From Spirodela intermedia (taxonomy: Eukaryota; Streptophyta; Magnoliopsida; Alismatales; Araceae), in NCBI GenBank assembly GCA_902729315.2, contig LR746265.1, forward strand, positions 2,522,892-2,586,891: a stretch of 64,000 nucleotides of DNA, written 5' to 3'. The translations under genes and the position numbers were made by a program. Of this stretch, positions 36,327 through 48,300 are shown in pieces. Positions within the stretch are counted from its first letter, which is position 1; each line of letters starts with the position of its first letter. Under the pieces are notes generated by a model that had not been told where the DNA came from, made no database searches, and was given only the letters and a program-made list of their open reading frames with translations.

Positions 36327-38053
36327 TCAGGCGAAATTGAGGCCGCTGGTGTAGGTGGCCTTGGGAGACCAGTTCTTGGGGATGACATCACGCGCTGACA
36401 GAGTCGTCTGCGTGGACAAGGTGGTCAGCTTCACGGAGAAGGGGCCGCTTAGAGGTCCGCCGATGATGGCCCAGTTGGCGCCCCACAGGTGCTTCATCTC
36501 CAGCCACTCGGCCGAGCCCGCCTGCAGAGGCCGCACAGAGATCAGTACGCCGGCTGAAAAAGCTAGCCATGCGCTCGAGCGTGACGGAGAAAGGAGCTAA
36601 AAACACGGCGGGGGGCGGCGCCGGTGAGCGCTCATCGTGCCGGAGACCCCGACTGTCGGTAGGAAAAGCCAGCGGCAAAGCGCGCGAGCCGCAAAAAGTC
36701 GGTAGCAAAAGCCATCGACGAGGGCTCTGATGGCGGCAAAAGCTTGGTTATATCATTGAAAAGGGATGGATCCACCATGGCATGAGAGAGAGAGAGAGAG
36801 AGAGAGAGTTACTTCTTGTATGTGCATGGATCCGACGTCTCCATCTCCGTCCTCAAACTCGACGAGAAGAGAGAGCCAGTACTCAGTGGAGCCCTCGTTC
36901 ACGCGGAAAGCTATATTCATGCCCCTGTACTTGCATGGAGTCCTGCATATTACGTTCGGTTGGTTAGCTTTCACGCCAGTATAAAAATGGACTCTTCAGG
37001 CGCGGCAGGTCACATTAATGGGGAGGAGGCCGCCGGCGTTAGAGTGAATGGCGCCTCTCCTCTCTCTTCCTGCTACGGTTGCTACTAAATGGGAGTTACT
37101 GCGTCGTTTTACTCAATGGAGAAGGGGACAAGAAGCAAAAGGAGACGAGGGAAGCTCCGGCCAGAAGATGGCAGAGAGGGGCCGGCTCTCGAGGAGACAA
37201 GGGGTCGCACCTGCGGAAGAGGACGGGGATCATCCCCCGGTTGCGGAGCTCGGAGCCGAAGCCGGCGATAGCCATGCGGCCGAAGGCCGCCCCGCTGAGG
37301 TCGAAGTGGGTGTTGCCGTTGGCGCAGTACCCACCGGGGCACTCGTCGGTGATGATGATGGTCACCGGCCGGCGAGAACAGATGCTCTGGTCCATGACGC
37401 ACTTCACCTTGTAGCAGGCGCCGCATCCTTCGCCGTCCTTGAACAGCACCGGGCTCACCGCCCCCACCCTCGCCCGCAGCGGCCGCACGTCGACCAGAGA
37501 CCCGTACCCGCAAGCCCCTCCTGAAAACCGCGAGAAGAAGCATAAACCCAGTGCCAAACAGCCATTGCTCGATAAAAGGAGGGCTTACGAAGAATAAAAT
37601 GCCCTCGAAAAGTCATCCCCTACATTCCCCCCGCCCCAGAAGAGGCTCTAGCCTCTGACATGACATGCACGGAAAGGAGACCCCCGTAGGGAAAATTATC
37701 GGTCAATGTGTTCTGTAGCATCCCAGTGTGGACCCTTCCAACGGCTAAAAAAGCCACATCCCATGTGGAGTCGAAGAAGAAGCGGAAGAGAGGAAACACT
37801 GTTCACAGAGGAGGGCTCCCCGAGGGTTTACAGTTTTTCTACTTGGCAGATGACGGCAGAAGCATGCGGCGGGATAGCCGGGGGCGAGGCCCTTACCGTC
37901 GCTGCCGTCGCCCTCGGCGGCGCCGTACCAAGTCGCGGTGGCGGGTACCCAATGTGCATTGGTGGCGTTGTCGCAGTCGCCGGGGAGTGGCAGCACGAGT
38001 AAGAGAAGAGTAAGGCCAAGCGAGAGGCCAACGCGCCGGCGTGGGAACGGCAT
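36327..38053 (-). CDS. EXPB: Beta-expansin
   Basis: Secreted cell-wall loosening protein. Four exons (minus): 38053..37897, 37520..37211, 36942..36813, 36521..36327 (792 nt, 263 aa), phases 1, 2 and 0. The N-terminus has a basic start and a hydrophobic core (GLSLGLTLLLLVLPL), consistent with a signal peptide cleaved near residues 26-28, then an N-glycosylation site (NAT). Domain 1 (GH45-like double-psi barrel) shows ATWYG, GGACGYGSLVD, GCGACYKVKC, TDECPGGYC and the expansin HFD motif (THFDLSGAAFGRMA). Domain 2 (CBM63) shows RVNEGSTEYW, LVEFEDGDGD, WLEMKHLWGANW, GPFSVKLTTLS and DVIPKNWSP. The presence of ICSRRPVTI-type and CPGGYC blocks and the lack of the alpha-expansin insertion point to EXPB. 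I could not assign a subgroup. Exon 3 ends directly against a (CT)n microsatellite that begins in the intron donor. Confidence 0.94.
36784..36808. repeat. (GA)12 at the expansin intron 3 donor
   Basis: On the minus strand the donor GTAACT runs straight into this CT repeat. Confidence 0.95.
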
Positions 38054-39313
38054 TGCGCTAATGCTGTTGGTGCTGCGACGGCGGCGGGGGCGGCAGCGGC
38101 GACGGCTCCTCAGTCAGAGATCCTCAGCAGCGCCTAGGCTTCCTGCTGCTCAGGAGGAAGAGGTTAAATAGAACGAGGGAGCGGAGCGGGAAGGGCGACG
38201 AGGGGAGGACGGAAGGGGAAAGCGGGATGAACCCGTTTTTATTTCCTCTCACCGTCGACAAAGAGCACTGTAGACATAAATTTCCACTATAAAGTGAAAA
38301 GCCCTAATTACCCCCCAACTGCCACCCTCCCATGTGCAGGGCCCCCTAAAAATTACAGGGACGCCCCTCCCTAACGGTCCTCTGTGTCGCGGTTGGCGAC
38401 ACGGCCAACCCCAACGGCTCACGGGCCTGGTCGTCGACCACTCACCGTCCCCCGCTGACTGTTTGATCCGTTGCGGCGGTCAATGCGGACAAGCCGGTGT
38501 GGGCGCGGCGACGTTTTCTTCCCAAACTGCCCCTGCCGACACTTTCTTTTCTAGGCCGCCGCCACAACGTTCGCCCGTCTCGCCGTTACTGTGCAGGGTG
38601 AATCGCTAGGTGGTCGCCGGTGACGTGAAACTGCCGGCCACCACCGTACGGCCCTTTTCTCTGGTGGCACGTGGCGGCGCCACCGTCCCCTCCGGTGGAC
38701 TCGGCGGCGATAACTTGCCGGAATATCATATCCTGCGGCGAATATTGAAGCCATCTTTTCCAGGCCACGCCTTTCAGCGACCACGTGAGAAAAGGCGGCG
38801 AGGAGGAGGCGCTTGTATAAATAAACGGGCTGTCCATTCTGGCTGTTCGGATTCGCCGCGCCGGCGACGACCCGGCGACCGCCGGCGCTGACCTCGAGAC
38901 TCACCGGCGGATGGCCCATCATTAAACGGTGGATATATTGTAGAAAGTGCATGTGTTATAAAATTATTTTTGGCGGCTTTTCTGAAACATTTCGAAAACC
39001 AAGGTTTCTATGGCTAAAGAAACTAGCTTCGATGCTTATTTGTCCATGTTCGGAGAAGGTGGTACAAAATTTAGTGCGAAAAATATTCTTGGAAGCACTA
39101 AATATGCCAGAAATGGAAGATCTAAGAGATGAGAGGCTTCAAATTTCGCGCCAGGTGGGTTGGTATTTCGTCCATTCTCGAATGGGAGGGATCTGAGCGA
39201 GAGAGAAAGAGAGAGAGAGGAGAGGAGGAGGAGGAGGAGGAGGAGAAGGGGAGGAGGAGAGGGTCGAAGGGGCTGCCAGACGGACAGTATAGAGGACATT
39301 CGAGAAGTCTCTA
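38054..39313. other. Divergent promoter region, expansin / LRR gene
   Basis: About 1.26 kb between outward-facing starts. The expansin side (38.05-38.9 kb) is strongly GC-rich; the LRR side has a purine tract just before the start codon. No coding segment supported. Confidence 0.6.
39199..39263. repeat. Purine (GA/GGA) tract in LRR gene 5' leader
   Basis: 65 bases of GA and GAG/GGA units ending about 50 bases upstream of the LRR start codon, so probably in the 5' UTR. Confidence 0.85.
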
Positions 39314-42300
39314 ATGGATCGGGTGCTGAAGGCCGCGAGAGCGTCGGGATCACTCAACCTCTCCGGCCGATCTCTCCGGTCAGCAGCACGTGCATTCCCT
39401 CATTTTTCTTCTATAGATCTCACATCGTTGGATCGTGAGCTCAGATGGTGTCTGCCGAAGATACGAGTTTTGGATCTGTTCCTCTTTTCTTATGGGAAAC
39501 AATGGCGGCGGTCTGGCGCACCCCCGGTTTATCCAATTGATTTCACATTATTCCTATCTCATTCGATCTCTCGATCTTCCCCACAGATTCTGCATTATGA
39601 ATGGTTGTTATTGTTTATCAAAATGTAACAGGAGAAAATAACGATAATTTCCATTTGCCTTGTGAAAAAAAAGAAGAAACCTACGAACGATAGAGATGAA
39701 AGGTGCTGCAACTTGTAATGTGTCCTTGTTGCGATAAGCGTACATACTGATCAAAATGAAAGGTGCGCTCGTACCTATTAAAGTCACTTCAATCTCAGGT
39801 TAGTAGTTATAAGTGATTTTGAAACCAGATAGTATCGGTTGAATTTTCTTATGCAGCTTATAAAAGAAGAATAATGCCAATTTTGCTGCAGTCCTTCCAA
39901 ATTAAAAAAACTAGTGTACGAGCGCTTATTTTGAAATGTAGGTGGCTCTACTTAATACGGTTCTACCTTGTGGAACACGTTTTACTGGTTGATGTCTTTT
40001 GGTCTTCGGGGATTTTGTCTCAAATCAAAATACAACACGGGTAGAAAGCTATAAGCGGTTCAATGCTAAACTTATAATGTGATCGGATCCCTTTCAGAGG
40101 TCTTAAATTTTAGTTTGCATCTGAACCATAGTGTTGTGGATTTTTTTTAGGGAAGTGCCGAATGAGGTTTACAGGGGCTTGGATTCAGCGGGGGAGGATG
40201 AAAAATGGTGGGAGGTATTGCCATATTTTCCAAACAACTGGAGCACTTTGAATAGCAGAAATTAAATAATTCGATGAATTTATTTCTATATTCAACAGTT
40301 AAACTTGCTTAAGATTGAATGGGCTATGGAACACACTTTGCAGGCAGTGGAGCTACAGAAACTCATTTTGGCTCACAACAACATCGAAGTACTGAAAGAA
40401 GACTTGAAAATCTTAACATCCTTGTCGGTCTTGAATATAAGCCACAATAAGCTTTCTTGTCTTCCAGCTGCTGTAGGAGAGTAAGTTACTCTAGATTACT
40501 TCTGCATATGCTGTCATTCTGTTACCTATTACTAGCAAATAACGGAATATAATGGTAGTCATTCATTGTTTATATCAAGAACTTAACCATTGAAAAATTA
40601 TTTACTGAAAATGTCTGCACAAACGGTACTTGTATCAGACTTGCCATGTTGAAATCATTGGATGTCTCGTACAACTCGATAACCAGCATACCTGAAGAGA
40701 TTGGGTCTGCAATTTCTCTAGTCAAGTAAGTTTTTTTTCCCCCCCGTCCTTTATTCAATTTTTCTTGGATATGCTCCATAATCGGCCTTTGCTTGGCTCG
40801 TGTTCGGTGACTGAATGAATAAAATAAATTAAACATAGTGGAATATTATTATATATATTTTATTCTAAAAATGGGTTAACTAAGAAGATATTTTAATTAA
40901 AGACACAACAAATGGGATGTTGGTTACATGTTTTCATTTGATAATTGTTTCAGGCACTATACTGGGGTGAAATTAGGCTCAGCTGGGTGCGGTCTACCGG
41001 CCCAATAATGGTCCAGTGACAGAGACCAAGAATGAGTGAAAATACGATAGAATATTATTGTTGTAGGATTTGGCATGCGGGAGTGTATGATTTTAGAAAG
41101 GCATCAGATTTGAAATGAAATATCTTATCAAAATGATATTATTTTTCTTAAATGACAAGTGTGTTGTTAACCATCTTGAAGAGAAATTCTAAGGTCTTCC
41201 ACTTGCCACACCTTATGGAGTCATTGAACGTGTGAGTGAACAGGTTTCTGTTGAATACCCACGTGATTTTAATGGGTATTAATTTCCGGTCAACAATAAA
41301 AAGCATAATTCTAAGGGACGCTTCTTTTGTTCCTTTGAAACCCTTGACAATAATTTACCAAAACCCAGACCTTAAAATGCCTCCTCTTTCGTGGCCAGTG
41401 ATTCTGATCCACTAACTTTCCCGAGCTAAATAATGCAACACAATGATCAGTAATAGTGCTGAATTCACTTCATCAAAATCTGTGGGTTTATCTGGCTGAG
41501 GTGAAGAAAATTTCCAGTCGTGCTAGCATTAATGGCTCCAAATATTTTTTTACCTTCATGCTTCTATGTTTAATTTTTTATGTAATTTAACAGTTTTGAA
41601 GATGTGTTTTGGGGGGATTATAGGACGTAAAGACTCTAACGTGATCATTCTGTTCTTGCACTTGCAGGTTAGATTGCTCAAACAATTCGCTGACAGAACT
41701 CCCTTCCAGTCTTGGAAGATGCACGGATTTGGCAGATCTAAAGGTTATGAGTTTCTGTGCCACATTAACTGTCGGATTTATCTTTCTGTTCTATGCAATC
41801 ATGAGAGTATATGCCGCATTTTTATTTGTGATTATTATTTTATGTACAGCGATGATCTTGTTATGTGTGGTGACTTTAGTTAAAGGACGCCACAAGCTGG
41901 GAGGTCTTTCATTGGTTTTAGTTGCTGAAAGAAGCTATGGCAGTTCATAATCACTCGTTATTTCGTTAGCCTGTCGTTTTTTTGTGTATCTATTGAGTTG
42001 GCAGTGTCTGATCATATTATGTGCAGCTTTCTATTTAATGTCATTAACTAGGATTTTGCTTCAAATTATTTTCCTGAAAAAATCCGGTGGTTTCTTATAA
42101 ATTCAGTGAAGGATACTCACCCTCCCGTACCTTTATTTAATTTGTCATGTAGACCATCATAACCTGTCATTGGGCCATAAAAAGCTTGTTTGGTTATCAT
42201 ATCTGTATGAAGATTAAAGGAAAAAAATGAGGGCCCCCCTTCTGTTCTTCGCTTAGACTGCACTTGTCTTGGCTACAAATATGGCTTTATCTCTCTCTCT

Positions 42301-45300
42301 CTCTCTCTATCCTCAGGTATCCAACAATTCCTTAGTTAAGCTGCCAGATGACATAGTGAGCTGCTCAAAATTGATGAAATTGGATGTTGAGGTAAATGCA
42401 TATATTATCTCCACGTTGCATAGTTTTCCGGACAGTTATTTTTCTTAGAATAATTATTGAATGTTGTAATTTTTCCAATGTTTTTTTTATTTTTTCAGGG
42501 AAATAAGCTGACAATGCTCTCAGAAGATATGCTTAGATCATGGACTATGCTCACTGAACTGAATGCTGGTAATCATGTCCTTCAGAATTTGATCATGCTG
42601 TGTGGATTCTCATTCGTGATAAACTATGTTCCAAAAGAAAAACGAAAATACGAGAAACGAAAGGATTTTGTGACACGTTAATATTCAACAAGTCAGTTTT
42701 TTTCAACATATTAAATCGCAACTATTTCATGCTACCTGATTGTTGCACGGCTTCCTAAAAATCGCTCTTACCTACATGCCTTAAAGCAAAGTGATAGAGT
42801 TTATGGAAATTGCTAGACCTGCTGCGAATCCATAACGTGTAAAGATAAATTGTTAGTTTTCAACTGAACAAGCTTTGCTAGCGCAGATAGGATTCGCTAT
42901 TTATTTGAACTAATGTGACCAGCACGCCTGAACCTGGTTGATTGACTAGTTTTTTTTTTAACGACATTTCAATGGCATTATTTTGGATACTATTGTCTGT
43001 AAAGTACTCCATTGCTGGTTAGGAAAATTGTGAAACTTGACGAAAAGAAAGACAAGCATGGAGCAAGAAGCAAACACGACCTTACCAGTCCTCATGCTAC
43101 TGATAGTGTTCCTGCTTCGTGCTGCTGCATTGCCTTTTCCTTGATTTTGAACTTAATAATACAGCTGTTACAACTTCTTTTTCTGTGCACGTTCCTTTGC
43201 CCCTTACCCCTTTCAGTTGGACCTTCTTTATTTCTCTTTATTTTCCATCCTTTTAACCCTGTTTTCTTTTACCCTCAATCAATTTCTCTTCATGTGTTTT
43301 TATCACCACACTCATCTCTGCTATATTCTTCATCTGTTCTTTACCCTCCAAAACATTGTTTTTGTCTCAATTTATTTTTCTTTTAAATTGTGCTGGAATC
43401 AAGATCTGAGCATGTTGGTCATTATCGCATGTGGTCTTTGCTTTTCTCATCCTTGCTTGAAAATTAAAACTTTTTTTTATAAATCAGAGATCCAAAAAAT
43501 AATTTGAACGAGATAATCTGGAAGCAGCAGGATTGTGGTTACTTCGCTTTTGTCAACGTTCATACTTGAACTGTAATTTCTTGATTCCACTGATCCTTTG
43601 TCTGATTTGCTCATTCAAATTTTAATTAGTACTACGGAATTTCGTCTATATGCTTCAATTATTCTCATATTTCTAATTACGACAGAAATAAATAAAGAGG
43701 TGATCCATCTGGGCAGAATAGGATCTGGCTTGCGCCTTTTTTAGTTATGGGTGCCAGAATCCACTAATGACTGATTAGACTTTATGGTTGTTGCACGATT
43801 ACTCTTGTACAATGACTAGAAGATGCTTACGAAATGATGCCAGCATGTTCTTCATGTATCGTTCAATAGTCATAATATTTGAATGTATCATGTTTGCTAA
43901 TCGTACGAAATAAACGGATTGGTTATGAGGTTAGCCTACCTTTTCAGTTAAGGAGAGTGGAGTTTTATGTTTGAAGGAATGCTATGGCAAAACAAGCTAG
44001 CTGATTTGTGTTTTTGATGCCTAGTTTTCTACGTAATTGAGATCCAACTGCTACATATTTTCACTGTGAAGCATGATGAAAAGATGGGATTGCTTTCCTT
44101 TTTGAGTAGTTACATTAGTAAGCTCTTTAGACCATGTTTGCTGAGTTTCTACTGGAGCTAACTTTGTATTTGGTCTGCACTAGCTAAAAATCTTCTCAAC
44201 AGTATTCCAGATAGTATAGGCGCCCTTTCACGGCTCATTCGCCTAGATTTTCATCAAAATAGTAAGTCAAACCATCTATTATCTAACCTTATGGTTGTCC
44301 TAGTAGCTGTTCCTCTCTGTATCACGATTATGATAACGTCTTTATCTAATGATACTAAGTCGTTCAGGAATTTCATTCATTCCACCGACAATCAAGGGTT
44401 GCCATTCACTTACTGAGTTTTTTATGGGGTAAGTTAATACAAAATTATTCCATGATGCTGTGGTTTAATACCTTGAAGGCGAGCATCGTGTATTTTTTGA
44501 CAGGTTGCCACATAGTAATTTGCAAAGATATTGATTCAACATTAATGATCTGCATTTCAGGACAAATTCACTGTTGTCAGTGCCGATGGAGATTGGGGAA
44601 CTTTCTCATTTGGCGACTTTGGATCTTCACTCAAATCAGGTTCTTTTTTATTTTCTCATTTCTGTTATGAAAAATCCGGCGAAGGTTTTTTTTCAATGGG
44701 TGAGTTTATTATCCTTGTAAGGCCATTACTATGCTCCTGTTAAGATCTTCATTACCTTTCTCAGGAGCCTGTTTATCTTCTTGTCTGGAAACATTTCGAA
44801 AATGTAGGAAGTGATCCTTCAAACAATTCCAGTACTCTTCTTATCAGCTCTAAAAATTTCAAAGAATCCGTGTCCATTTTGACCTTGGCCCGTGTTTCCT
44901 TTTTTTGATATATTAGATTCTAACGTGGAATTCTCCTGGCAATTTACGATTAACGTTCCCCTCTAGTTTTATGCATATATACCTACCCGAATGTTTTGAA
45001 ACGACAAATTGGTTATATTTTGTTGCAGCTCTCCTTTTCATTGAGTTTTTGCCATTTCATTTGCCATCTCTGGGTTAAGAAGACTGTTCCCCATGGCCAC
45101 TGAGTGCACTGTGGCGTAATTACACGCCAGCTAAATCTTTACCGTTTGTTTAGTTGAAGGAGTTTCCTGTGGAGGCATGTAAGCTGCGTCTCTCTCTCCT
45201 TGATTTGGCAAATAATTCCTTATCAGGGTTGCCAGCTGAGCTTGGTAAGTTCAAAGCAGTAGCTTACCTTTGAATCCTCTCCAACCTGACTCTTTTTATC

Positions 45301-48300
45301 GTTAGCTCTTTTCATTTTTAATTTGTAGATGCTTTCCCAAATTATATCCTCTTTAAAATGGCAGGCCCTTCTGTTTATATCGATTAGGGTTGGATCTAGA
45401 TTACACCCGATTGTGCTAGGACAGATTGGTGGACATTCTTGATGTGATAAGGGTGCATTCTATTGTGCATAAGTTGCAGAGGGAGAGTATTGCCTTTTTG
45501 TCAATAGATCACCAGAATCAAATCAATTAACACTTTATATTGGCACCGTTTTGAGTCACCCAAGGCGGCAAAAATGTATGCAATGACTTGACATCTTGCA
45601 ACCTGGGTTGTGGGGGGTTTTGGATTCCTTTTTTTCGTTGTATCAAAATTTTCGTTACATGCCGCCTTCTCCCCTGTAAAAAGAATAGAAATAAAAGATG
45701 TGGCAATAGAGTTTCAATCCGGTCGTCAGCTCCTCATAGATTTTTGTTACGAGATACAGCGGAAGCAGGAAACGAAAAACTGACCTAGCCCTTCTCAGGG
45801 CAGTACGCTAGTATTTATATTGGCGTCTAATAAACCTTTCCAGTATTACGGAAAGGTCTAATAACAGAAACACGAAAAAGGAAATACATTTAATGATAGG
45901 AAAGAAAGGAAAAATAGAAGGAAAACCTAATATAGCAAAAAGCTTGTTCTGTGTAACACTCCCCGTCAAGCTGGTGCATGGATATCATTCATGCCCAGCT
46001 TGCTCCTTTGTTTGCAGAACTCTGTTACAGAAATGCCCTTAGTTAATATATCAGCCAACTGATTTGTAGATGAGGCATATTCTGTGCAAAACATTCCTGA
46101 TTCGAGTTTCTCTTTAATAAAATGTCTGTCTACTTCAATGTGTTTGGTCTTGTTATGCTGAACAGGATCATATGTGATACTTATTGCGGACTGATTGTCA
46201 CAGAATAAGATAATCAAACCTTCCATGAGTATTTGTAAGTCATTTAGTATATTTTTTATCCAAATGCCTTCACAAATCTCTAGGGCCATAGCCCGAAATT
46301 CTACTTCAGCACTTGATCGAGCCACAACTCTCTATTTTTGGCTTTGTCAAGTGACCAAATTTCTTCCAATGAGACAACAATAGCCAGTAGTAGAGCACCT
46401 ATCATCAACTGAACCAGCATAATCGGCATCGGTACAGATGCTTACTGTAAGAGAATCTCCCCTTTTAAATAGGATTCCCATGCCAATTGTTCCTTTAAGA
46501 TAGGGTAGGACTCGTTGAGCAACTTGATGATGTACCTCCCTAGGGTCATGCATATATTGACTTAGTACTCCAACTGAGTAAGCAATATCCGGTCTAGTAT
46601 GAGATAGATAAATTAATTTTCCCACTAGCCATTGATAAGAGCCCTTATCTACTTGATCACTTTCTTTTGAAGCCTCAATACAATGCTTTGCTTCAATTGG
46701 TGTACATGCTGGTTTACAATTACTCATGCCTGTATATTTGAGTAAATCTGTAATATACTTTCTTTGAGATAGGAATAAATTTCCACAAGAGTAGGCTACC
46801 TCAATTCCCAAGAAGTATTTGAAGACGTCAGTTGTTTTTTATATCAAAAATAGACGTCAGTTGTTTTTGAAGAGAGGTGATTTCTTGCATATCATCTCAT
46901 GTGACAATCATGTCATCGACATATACTACTAAGATCGTCATTTTTCCTGAACTCGATCATTTATAAAATAAGGTATGATCTACATTGGCTTGCTTGAACC
47001 CCAAAACTCTCATTTTTTTGGTTAAGTGGCCAAACCAGGCTCTTGGTGACTATTTTAAGCCATATAATGCCTTCTTAAGTTTGCATACCTTTAGAGTATC
47101 ATTTGGGTCTTTGTATCTTGATGGAAGCTCCATATATATTTCTTCTGAGATTTCTTCATGTAAGAATGCATTTTTCACATCAAATTGTGATAAGGACCAT
47201 CCGTAATGCACAAGCAAGGATATTAATATCTGAATTGTTCCTATTTTCGCAACTGGAGAAAAGGTCTCTATGTAATCAATACTATAGTATTGGGTGAAGC
47301 CTTTTGCCACCAGTCGAGCTTTAAAACGCTCAACAATCTGATTAAATTTATATTTAATAGTGTATACGTTTCTGCAACCCACGGTTTTCTTCCCTTTAGG
47401 AAGCAGCACGAGTTCCCAAGTTTGATTCTTCTGTAGAGCTAACATCTCCTCATCCATTGCTTTTTTCCATAGAGGGCTTCTTAAAGCTTCATCAGTGTTT
47501 TGAAGAGTATCATGTTTATCAATAGCTGACAAAAATGACTTTTACTGCGGAGATAGGCGATGATAAGATACATAATTGCATGATGGATATCCCTTTTTCT
47601 TTCTACATTCTCTAATTCCTTTGTGGAGAGCAATAGGGCAGATTTCATTTCCTTCATTTCCTTGAGTAACAAGAAGGTTCTGCTGATCAATCAGTGAATT
47701 ATCACATTCAATAATAGAATCATATGCATCTGCTGCGTCAGGCAGATCCTATTCATGGGTATATGTTGCGTCAGGTTGTTCATGAGCATCTACTGAGTCA
47801 AGTTGTTCATGGGCACCTGCTGTGTCAGGCAGATCCTGTTCATGGGTATCTTTGATTATATTTGGCTTTCTTTGATAATAACCTCGACCAAATGGATTTG
47901 GTGGAGGTGGAGGTGCTGAAAAATTTACTAGTAACATTTCAGGGGCTTCATTCTCCTTGAGAATCTCAATGTGTAAATCGTGTTTTTTCTGACACAGGAA
48001 TATCACAGCTAGATGCTTGAGTTGTTGTCTACTGGAAATACATGTTGCTTTCATCAAATGTGACATTAATTGTCAAAATAAAATTTTGATGTCTTGGGTC
48101 ATAAAATTTATACCCTTTTTGTGTATTAGAATAGCCCACAAAGACTGCCTTTATGGCTCTAGGGGCAAATTTAGACAGTCCATTTTGAGATTGATGGATG
48201 TATGCAACACTCCCAAATACTCGAAGAGGTAAATCTGGTCCATATTGCATAGTCAGATAATAACCCTGCAATAAGGCTTTGGGAGTCTTAAATAATAATG

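Noticed and set aside
35446-36340. Open frames of 113 and 200 codons on the + strand
   Set aside because: No family resemblance, no splice continuity, and the end overlaps expansin exon 4 antisense.
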